From Candidatus Methanophagales archaeon (GTDB lineage: Archaea; Halobacteriota; Syntropharchaeia; Alkanophagales; Methanospirareceae), in NCBI GenBank assembly GCA_030621535.1, contig JAUXHM010000075.1:1-5845 (forward strand): DNA of 5,845 nt. Reading direction: 5' to 3'. Made by a program: the position numbers and the translations under genes. A model generated the notes under the pieces. That model did no database searches, was not told the origin of the DNA, and worked only from the letters and a program-made list of their open reading frames with translations. Position 1 is the stretch's first letter. Each line of letters begins with the position of its first letter. This document shows, piece after piece, positions 1 through 5,422 of the stretch.

Positions 1-1026
1 CTTTGTAAAGTTGCCTGCATTCATTTTTACCAGGGGCTGTATCCGAGGACAATTACGACTGCGACTGGTGAAAATGTCACGATATACAAGCCGCTGAGGA
101 GAATAGTCGTGCTGAATACTGATGTTGCGGAAACGATTCGTGTTTTAGGAGCCGATGACAGAATAGTTGGCATTAGTGACACGATAGCAAAAAGAACTGA
201 TTACTTCCCTATGATAAGTAAAAAACCGATAGTCGGGGGATGGAAGGAGATTGACCCTGAGGCGGTGCTGCAATTAGAACCTGATGCGGTATTTGCGTAT
301 GGGACATGGCCGGGTCCTGAATACATAGAGGACAAACTCCCCCCGACCATAACGGTCATCCGATTGGACTTCTTCAAGCCAGAAGAACTCAGAGAGGGAA
401 TGGAAACGTTCGGCTATTTACTTGGGGAAGAATCGAATGCAAATAAATACCTCGAATGGCATGATAAATATGTTGGAGTAGTAGAAGATAAAGTGTCAGA
501 GATTCCAGAAGATGAGAAGCCAAAGGTTTTCCTCGATAAGAGCAATGTGGACTCAATAAGTGAACGTAAGACGTATTCAGAAGGAACAGGAATGCATCAG
601 CTTTGTGAGCTCGCAGGCGGGGGTAACATAGCCCTAACAGCAGAGCTTGTGGGACCATATCCGACAATAGACACAGAAAAGATTTTAGAGCAAGACTCAG
701 ACATTATCGTTGGGCTTTCTCGCAAGGGTGGTTACAAGACCGACGATGAATCAGGGATGGAGGAAGAATATAAGAGGATAATAGGATTACCCGGATTTGG
801 TAATGTAACAGCAGTGGAAGACGAGCGTGTTTATTTAATGGATGGAAGCATCTCTTTTGGCTCTGTATATCCTGTTGGTCTCGCATACATGGCAAAGTGG
901 TTCTACCCGGAAGAATTTGAGGACTTAGACCCACAAGCAATTCATCAGGAATACGTGGATAAATTCTGCGGTATAGACTTCGATGTGACGAAGCATGGAG
1001 TGTTTGTGTATCCACAGGTGAGCTGA
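1..1026 (+). CDS. ABC transporter substrate-binding protein, metal-chelate type (BtuF/FepB/FhuD-like), 5' partial
   Basis: The visible part is 341 codons ending at TGA 1024-1026. A GTG at 109 is not the start: the frame is open to base 1, and the family's usual opening strand (RTITTATGENVTIYKPLRR, residues about 16-34, then IVVLN) lies upstream of it. The sequence fits a class III periplasmic binding protein (Peripla_BP_2 fold). An N-lobe holds VLGADDRIVGIS and LEPDAVFAYG. A helix near residues 145-170 joins the lobes. A C-lobe holds GTGMHQLCELAGGGNIA, a PTIDTEKILEQDSDIIVGL segment and the late FGNVTAVEDERVYLMDG segment. Such proteins capture iron-siderophore, haem or corrinoid chelates outside the membrane and deliver them to a BtuCD/FecCD-type permease. 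No permease or ATPase gene is visible, so the ligand cannot be named. The tail (DPQAIHQEYVDKFCGI, then KHGVFVYP) is an ending I associate with methanogen members. Signal peptide and any lipobox are outside the window. Confidence 0.9.
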   Translation, partial: LCKVACIHFYQGLYPRTITTATGENVTIYKPLRRIVVLNTDVAETIRVLGADDRIVGISDTIAKRTDYFPMISKKPIVGGWKEIDPEAVLQLEPDAVFAYGTWPGPEYIEDKLPPTITVIRLDFFKPEELREGMETFGYLLGEESNANKYLEWHDKYVGVVEDKVSEIPEDEKPKVFLDKSNVDSISERKTYSEGTGMHQLCELAGGGNIALTAELVGPYPTIDTEKILEQDSDIIVGLSRKGGYKTDDESGMEEEYKRIIGLPGFGNVTAVEDERVYLMDGSISFGSVYPVGLAYMAKWFYPEEFEDLDPQAIHQEYVDKFCGIDFDVTKHGVFVYPQVS

Positions 1027-1070
1027 AGATGCTCTGTTCCCACATCCGAGATACAATCAAAAAACATCAG

Positions 1071-1104
1071 TATTTATAAATAAGTATTATAGGTTATAAA
1101 ATAT
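1071..1104 (+). promoter_or_regulatory. Candidate archaeal promoter of the surface-protein gene (two TATA-like boxes)
   Basis: Two TATA-like stretches lie in the AT-rich gap after the binding-protein gene: TTTATAAAT at 1073-1081 and TTATAAAATAT at 1094-1104. With the usual archaeal spacing of about 25 bases from box to start site, transcription would begin near 1103 or near 1124, leaving a leader of roughly 38-59 bases before ATG 1162. This suggests that the surface protein is transcribed separately from the upstream gene. Which box is used cannot be told from the sequence. Confidence 0.5.
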
Positions 1105-1146
1105 CAACCTTATTGTATCACCTAAGAAAAGATGCTCGGGGGAAAA

Positions 1147-1153
1147 GAGGGGG
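1147..1153 (+). promoter_or_regulatory. Shine-Dalgarno site that decides the start at 1162
   Basis: GAGGGGG ends 8 bases before ATG 1162. An in-frame ATG at 1132 has no purine-rich Shine-Dalgarno before it, and would add a charged ten-residue stretch (MLGGKEGEEE) ahead of a normal signal peptide. The start at 1162 is therefore preferred. ATG 1168 (the third codon) is a less likely alternative. Confidence 0.7.
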
Positions 1154-1161
1154 AAGAAGAG

Positions 1162-3378
1162 ATGCGTATGAAAAAGGTCATCGGTGTGGCAGCGGTAATT
1201 ACGGTAATAATGGCGATAGTGCTTATCGCTTTTTCTTCTACGGTATCAGCAAATGCTGTCGACAGAACCTTTGATAGAGAGGGCGGCGTGATAATATACA
1301 ACGGTACATGCCCTACTAAGGCAGATAGTGACCCAATTAAGATTTCTGCGTATGAAGGAGAAAAAATCTATTTTAAAAGTAAAACCTCTCGTTATTCGTA
1401 TAATGTCACCGTCTCAGGACCATATAAAAGTGACGGCAAGAGTGTATCCGGCTGTGCTGACTATTCCATAACAGCAGACAAGCGCTGGGATTCAGACGGT
1501 ATGAAAACTGGCTACTTCTTTAAAGTTTACGATGCTGAAGGTGATGGTTGCTGGTTCAGCGTTGATAAACAGTCTTTCAGTTTGAAGCTTGTGGACGATA
1601 TAGATAAAGTGCAAGAGAAAGCAAGTTTCAACCTCACACTAAAAACGAACAACAAGAAGGGGGGTGTGATGAAGCTAACTATCGAAGACAATGAAGGATA
1701 TTCGATAACAAATGCCAACGGCACAGACATATACGAGGTTCTTGTGAATTACACAGGGAGGGAATTTACCACTGACCCTGCTGGTGGAATAAAACATGAT
1801 GCAGAAGGGAAGCTTGTTTTCAACACAAAGCAACTGGACATGAGAAAGGGTAAATACGAGATAATCTTGGAGGACTATGCAACAGAGGAGGAGAAGACAG
1901 TGGATATAGAAGTTGAGAAGTGGTATCTGGAAATGGAGTGTAGCGATGAAGTCGTAAAGGGCTGGGAGGATATTATTATTACATTACAGAGCTCGTTCTT
2001 GGATAAAGAAGTGAATGTAACCGTTGGAGACTTCTACAATGAGTCAAAGAAGCTTGACGATAAAGGCAAGAGAAGGATAAAGATTCCTACAAAAAATGAG
2101 GACTACGGCAGGTATAAAGTAACGGCTAAAGTGTTTAAGTTTCCAGAATGTGCAGAAACCCGATATGTGCAGATAAAGAAAGGAGAAACGACCTTAGAAG
2201 AAATGCCTGAGACTGCAACTGTCGGTGACATTGTGCACATAGAAGGAACTTCCAACTATGGTTATCTGGCAGTTTTCGTAATTGATGATGTGTATAAAAG
2301 CGATGCAGCAATAGTTAGTAATAACTTTGAGTGGTACTGGGACACGGCTTGCGAACTCGACGGCTACTATGGAATAGAAGTTTTTATACTTAACGACCGT
2401 CCTACTGAAATTTCCATTGGCGACGATGTAAGTCTGGACTGGCAGAGACGAAATGGTGTGGGCGCATCATCATTCCTAATCTTGAATTACCCTGCATTTA
2501 ATATGACTGTCCCAAAAAGCATAGCTAAAGGTGACCCCGTAGTAATAAATGGTACAGCTGCCGGTGCTGACCACATTTATGTTATCGTCTTCAACTACCG
2601 AGGCGAAGTAATGTTTCCATACACAGAAAATATGGGTGCGGTACCTGCAAACGCGACTTTTGTTGAGGAAGGCAAGTGGACTGAAACACTTAGCGCGCTG
2701 GATTTTGGGGATTATACGGTGATTGCACTTGGCAAAGGAGAAGATGGGACAACAAGAGCAATAAAAAATGGTAAGTGGGAAATAGGAGGCGAAAGCAAGA
2801 CTTTGGAGCAGAGGGTGGCAATCCTCATGTATGCAATAACCTTTGCAGGCAGTGACGACTTGTACGTGAAGGCGTGTTTCTCTGTTTCCGCGCCAGAGGT
2901 CATTTTAACGGTACCGGAAACCGTGGAAATAGGCACAGCGATAAGTGTGAAGGCAGAGACGAACATAAAAGATGGTATGGGGGCTTTTGTATCGCTCTTG
3001 TTTAACTCGAACGTCATAGATGAAACAACCGTTGTAGTCGCGAGTGGCAGCGTAAGTGCGAGCTTCAATACAAGCGGGCTTCAACCAGGCAGATATAATG
3101 TGGCAGTGGACGTTAGTGAAAGGGCATCGGCTGAAAAGGAGGTGGTACTGGTGGAAAAGGGTAAAGAACCAATACCGAAAAACGAATCTTTGGCGGAGCC
3201 TGCGCCTGAAGCGGTGAAAGAAGGGAATGAAACAGTAGGTGAAGGTGAATTTTTAAATGAGACAGGGGATGGATGGGAAGAAGTACAAAAAAAAATACCT
3301 GTAAACATGTGCGATTTGCTTATTGCTGTCGTCGTGGCGAGTTCTATTTTTGCTGTGGCGAGGCGCAGGCGGCGTTGA
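1162..3378 (+). CDS. Secreted, membrane-anchored multi-domain surface (S-layer-like) protein
   Basis: The protein has 738 residues and no enzyme motif that I recognise. Residues 1-30 are a clear Sec signal peptide (MRMKK, a hydrophobic core, then TVSA or ANA as cleavage site). Residues about 33-135 form an N-terminal domain with three cysteines. Then come about five tandem beta-sandwich-like modules (roughly 137-252, 253-338, 339-435, 445-545 and 580-662). Most open with a VP-x-x-V/I-x-x-G type strand (MTVPKSIAKGD, LTVPETVEIGT) and close with a G-x-Y-x-V type strand (GKYEI, GRYKV, GYYGIEV, GDYTV, GRYNV). I count 14 N-x-S/T sequons, as expected for a glycosylated archaeal coat protein. An acidic, Pro/Glu-rich linker (about 665-708) leads to a short hydrophobic segment (719-733) and Arg5 at the very end. 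The layout resembles S-layer or DUF3821-type surface proteins of methanogens, which is a remembered resemblance only. An adhesin or transporter-associated protein remains possible. Confidence 0.75.
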   Translation: MRMKKVIGVAAVITVIMAIVLIAFSSTVSANAVDRTFDREGGVIIYNGTCPTKADSDPIKISAYEGEKIYFKSKTSRYSYNVTVSGPYKSDGKSVSGCADYSITADKRWDSDGMKTGYFFKVYDAEGDGCWFSVDKQSFSLKLVDDIDKVQEKASFNLTLKTNNKKGGVMKLTIEDNEGYSITNANGTDIYEVLVNYTGREFTTDPAGGIKHDAEGKLVFNTKQLDMRKGKYEIILEDYATEEEKTVDIEVEKWYLEMECSDEVVKGWEDIIITLQSSFLDKEVNVTVGDFYNESKKLDDKGKRRIKIPTKNEDYGRYKVTAKVFKFPECAETRYVQIKKGETTLEEMPETATVGDIVHIEGTSNYGYLAVFVIDDVYKSDAAIVSNNFEWYWDTACELDGYYGIEVFILNDRPTEISIGDDVSLDWQRRNGVGASSFLILNYPAFNMTVPKSIAKGDPVVINGTAAGADHIYVIVFNYRGEVMFPYTENMGAVPANATFVEEGKWTETLSALDFGDYTVIALGKGEDGTTRAIKNGKWEIGGESKTLEQRVAILMYAITFAGSDDLYVKACFSVSAPEVILTVPETVEIGTAISVKAETNIKDGMGAFVSLLFNSNVIDETTVVVASGSVSASFNTSGLQPGRYNVAVDVSERASAEKEVVLVEKGKEPIPKNESLAEPAPEAVKEGNETVGEGEFLNETGDGWEEVQKKIPVNMCDLLIAVVVASSIFAVARRRRR
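3289..3375 (+). other. C-terminal tripartite anchor/sorting-like segment of the surface protein
   Basis: Residues 710-738 consist of a polar motif (KKIPVNMCD), about 15 hydrophobic residues (LLIAVVVASSIFAVA) and five arginines ending the protein. This order (motif, membrane segment, basic cluster) is that of archaeosortase substrates such as PGF-CTERM or PEF-CTERM proteins. No PGF or PEF motif is present, so the segment may be a plain membrane anchor or a different sorting class. No sortase gene is in the window. Confidence 0.45.
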
Positions 3379-3524
3379 CACCTGCATCTTTTATTCGGGC
3401 GTAACAACCGCTAAAAACTCAACCAACATATTGAGGGTATAATTCATTTAGCTCCTCTGAACTGACTTTCGCTTTCAAAATCCCTTTATACTTTCGAAGC
3501 CGATCCTTTAATTATTGATTTTTA

Positions 3525-3563
3525 TTTTTAAACCATTAAATTAAAGCAGATTATTACAAGGGG
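3525..3563 (+). promoter_or_regulatory. Candidate promoter and ribosome binding site of the isopropylmalate synthase gene
   Basis: An AT-rich block contains TTTTTAAA (3525-3532) as the best TATA-like box, which would place the start site near 3554 and give a short leader of about 20 bases. AGGGG at 3559-3563 ends 9 bases before ATG 3573 and is a good Shine-Dalgarno site. A second TATA-like string, CTTTATA, lies at 3484-3490. No leader peptide or attenuator hairpin is visible, so leucine-dependent attenuation of the bacterial type is not supported. Confidence 0.45.
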
Positions 3564-3572
3564 AACAGAGAA

Positions 3573-5078
3573 ATGCACGAAAAGAACAGAACAATAGAAA
3601 TCTTCGATACGACACTGCGAGATGGCGAGCAAACGCCAGGCATTTCGTTTACCACCGAGCAGAAGAGAACGATTGCAAGGCAGTTAGACAAGCTTGGCGT
3701 GGACATAATAGAAGCAGGGACTCCGATTACGTCAAAGGAGGAGAAGGAAGTCGTCCAGCTTATCTGTGACGAGGGGCTTTCAGCGAAGATATGCGGACTG
3801 GCAAGGATTTTAACGCAGGATATTGACGCTTGCGTGGATTGTGGCGTTGATATGATTCATATATTCGTGCCGAGCTCAGAGATTCAGCGCGAGCACACGA
3901 CAAAGATGAGCGAAGCCCAGGTGAAGGAGCAAGCCTATAAGATGACGAGATATGTCAAGGAACGCGGTTTTATGTGCATGTTCTCAGCAATGGATGCAAC
4001 GCGGACGCGATTGGAGTTTTTGATAGATCTATACAAAACCGCAGAGGAAGGAGGTGCGGACATCTTAAATGTGCCTGATACGGTGGGCATCAGCGAACCG
4101 TTTGCGATGTACGAGCTTGTGGGCGAGATATACCGTGCCGTGAAGGTTCCAATCAGCATACACTGCCATAACGACTTCGGTCTGGCGGTAGCGAACAGTT
4201 TGGCCGCGGTGAAAGCAGGTGCTTCGGAAGTTCAGGTATCGGTAAATGGAATAGGCGAACGAGCGGGAAATGCAGACCTCGTTGAGACGGTGATGAGCTT
4301 GAACTCGATTTACGGGCTGAAGACGAACATAAAAACAGAACGGTTATTCGAGATGGCAAAGCTTATTGAACGCTTAACAGGCATACCAATCCCCGTAACA
4401 AAACCCGTGGTTGGCGACAATGCCTTCTCTCACGAGTCCGGGATACACACACACGGCGTGATAGTGAGAAGTGATACGTTTGAGCCCGGGATAATGACGC
4501 CTGAAATGGTGGGGCATAGAAGGCGAATTGTGCTCGGCAAGCATACGGGAAAGCATACGATAGAGAAGAAATTATCGGAAATCGGGATGTCGCCATCGAA
4601 AGAAGAACTGGAAGAAATACTCGAAAGGATAAAGGAGCTTGGTGCGAGCGGTAAACGAGTTACCGATGACGACCTGTTTAGCATAGCAGAAGTGGTAATG
4701 GGTGAAATTGCACGGCACGAGCGAATAGTAGTACTGAAAGAACTCTCGGTGATGACCGGGAACAATTTGATACCGACGGCATCACTGAGAGCGGTAGTGC
4801 GAGGGAAGGAATGCACGTCCGCACAGATGGGGCTCGGTCCTGTAGATGCCGCGTTAAAAGCGATTCAGCAGGTAATAGGCGGGGAAATAGACGGTGACAT
4901 TGAGCTTAAAGACTTCAGGATAGAAGCAATAACCGGCGGTTCAGATGCGCTCGCAGAAGTAATCGTAGGTGTAAAGAAAGGCGATAGGATGGTAACGGCA
5001 CGCGGCGTACGTGAAGATATTGTAATGGCTTCGGTAGAGGCGTTTATCAATGCGGTGAACAGGTTGATGCAGAGATAA
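3573..5078 (+). CDS. leuA: 2-isopropylmalate synthase (alpha-IPM synthase family; citramalate synthase is the alternative)
   Basis: LeuA condenses acetyl-CoA with 2-oxoisovalerate, the first committed step of leucine synthesis, in the cytoplasm. The protein is 501 residues, complete, and of normal length for the two-domain enzymes. The catalytic TIM barrel shows FDTTLRDGEQTPG (11-23, with R16 and the metal ligand D17), HCHND (197-201, metal ligands H197 and H199), GIGERAGN (226-233) and NAFSHESGIH (283-292). The LeuA-type allosteric domain covers about 388-501, with MTGNNLIPTASL, GPVDAALKAI and ITGGSDALAEVIV. That domain argues against the shorter AksA-type homocitrate synthase, which lacks it. 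CGLAR, NVPDTVG and NDFGLAVANSLAAV match the archaeal LeuA branch as I remember it. Two positions are unusual: T50 in EAGTP where Phe is typical, and Q105 in SSEIQ where LeuA proteins usually have His. CimA therefore cannot be excluded. No other leu or ilv gene is adjacent. Confidence 0.8.
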   Translation: MHEKNRTIEIFDTTLRDGEQTPGISFTTEQKRTIARQLDKLGVDIIEAGTPITSKEEKEVVQLICDEGLSAKICGLARILTQDIDACVDCGVDMIHIFVPSSEIQREHTTKMSEAQVKEQAYKMTRYVKERGFMCMFSAMDATRTRLEFLIDLYKTAEEGGADILNVPDTVGISEPFAMYELVGEIYRAVKVPISIHCHNDFGLAVANSLAAVKAGASEVQVSVNGIGERAGNADLVETVMSLNSIYGLKTNIKTERLFEMAKLIERLTGIPIPVTKPVVGDNAFSHESGIHTHGVIVRSDTFEPGIMTPEMVGHRRRIVLGKHTGKHTIEKKLSEIGMSPSKEELEEILERIKELGASGKRVTDDDLFSIAEVVMGEIARHERIVVLKELSVMTGNNLIPTASLRAVVRGKECTSAQMGLGPVDAALKAIQQVIGGEIDGDIELKDFRIEAITGGSDALAEVIVGVKKGDRMVTARGVREDIVMASVEAFINAVNRLMQR

Positions 5079-5094
5079 CAAATTGCAATTAATA

Positions 5095-5221
5095 AACCAC
5101 GAGAGTTCACAAGAAACCTTTTCTTGAAAAGAAAAGCTTTACCAAAAGAACATATTCGTTTTTCTTTTAGCACAGGTTTTCTTTTTGTAAAAAAGAAAAA
5201 GTGTTGTGTAATCTTGTGGTT
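5095..5221. repeat. 127-base palindromic element with closing stem and three inner hairpins
   Basis: The ends 5095-5112 and 5204-5221 form an 18-base inverted repeat: 15 Watson-Crick pairs, one G-T and two mismatches. Inside are three further stems. They are 5118-5125 with 5129-5136 (8 bp, loop GAA), 5144-5150 with 5162-5168 (7 bp, 11-base loop) and 5177-5186 with 5190-5199 (10 bp, loop GTA). The whole can fold as a cloverleaf-like four-way junction or as one long imperfect hairpin, because the two arms also resemble each other in reverse complement. It holds no open reading frame of note. It lies 16 bases after the leuA stop codon, between convergent genes. Confidence 0.75.
5159..5200. terminator. 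Candidate bidirectional transcription terminator between leuA and the PCNA gene
   Basis: On the + strand there are T-tracts at 5159-5168 (T5-C-T4) and 5177-5186 (T4-C-T5), suitable for ending the leuA transcript. On the - strand, positions 5200 down to 5189 read T5-C-T6, suitable for the PCNA transcript coming from the right. Archaeal termination depends mainly on such oligo-T tracts. The call rests on sequence and gene orientation only. Confidence 0.4.
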
Positions 5222-5266
5222 ATAATTTTCAGAATGCCCATAGTTTTGGATTTGTTTGCGATTGTG

Positions 5267-5282
5267 CCCTTTCAGGGTTTTT
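5267..5282 (+). terminator. Short hairpin followed by T5 (weak terminator candidate)
   Basis: CCCT (5267-5270) and AGGG (5274-5277) can pair around a TTC loop and are followed by TTTTT (5278-5282). The stem is only 4 bp. It could be a back-up terminator for + strand transcripts or mere chance. Apart from this hairpin I see nothing in 5222-5288. Confidence 0.2.
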
Positions 5283-5288
5283 GGGGGT

Positions 5289-5392
5289 GTGAGCAGAGCG
5301 CACGGAGAAGGCAGAGGAACCAGAAAAACAGAGCAATAATTGAACCGTCTTATAACTCTACGTACTCTGCGCTCTCCGCGGTGATAAATCAC
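5289..5392. repeat. 104-base imperfect palindrome with arms of 9-base tandem units
   Basis: The left arm carries three consecutive 9-base units at 5293, 5302 and 5311 (GCAGAGCGC, ACGGAGAAG, GCAGAGGAA). The right arm carries three at 5356, 5365 and 5374 (CTCTACGTA, CTCTGCGCT, CTCCGCGGT). The core of the two arms pairs: 5303-5316 with 5365-5378 matches at 12 of 14 positions. Outer GTGA (5289-5292) and TCAC (5389-5392) are placed symmetrically. The middle is AT-rich and includes the small palindrome CAATAATTG (5334-5342). It is non-coding and ends 30 bases from the PCNA stop codon. The GC-rich arms differ in composition from the AT-rich element to its left. Confidence 0.6.
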
Positions 5393-5422
5393 TTGATTTT
5401 TAGACAGAGCTATTGCCCGCTC

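Noticed and set aside
109..111. GTG as start of the binding protein
   Set aside because: The frame is open upstream to base 1 and encodes the expected first strand of the domain, so GTG is an internal Val codon.
1132..1134. ATG as start of the surface protein
   Set aside because: It has no Shine-Dalgarno, and it adds acidic residues in front of a good signal peptide; ATG 1162 has a well-placed GAGGGGG.
3418..3435. CTCAA/TTGAG hairpin after the surface-protein gene
   Set aside because: It has only a 5-bp stem with an 8-base loop and no following T-run, so it is not distinguishable from chance.
3465..3496. ACTTTCG direct repeat (3465-3471 and 3490-3496) upstream of leuA
   Set aside because: Two copies of 7 bases, 25 bases apart, in a biased-composition gap are too weak to call an operator.
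5081..5090. AATTGCAATT perfect palindrome just after the leuA stop
   Set aside because: A ten-base AT-rich palindrome is expected often by chance, and it lies outside the larger element.
4865..5392. Open frame of 175 codons on the - strand
   Set aside because: It overlaps the end of leuA and both palindromes. The Lys/Phe-rich and Ser/Thr-rich product simply reflects the repeat and the antisense of leuA.
5079..5422. CRISPR array or tRNA gene
   Set aside because: There are no identical repeats with regular spacers. The cloverleaf-like fold lacks the conserved tRNA bases (no GTTC-type T loop, no standard 7-bp acceptor stem).
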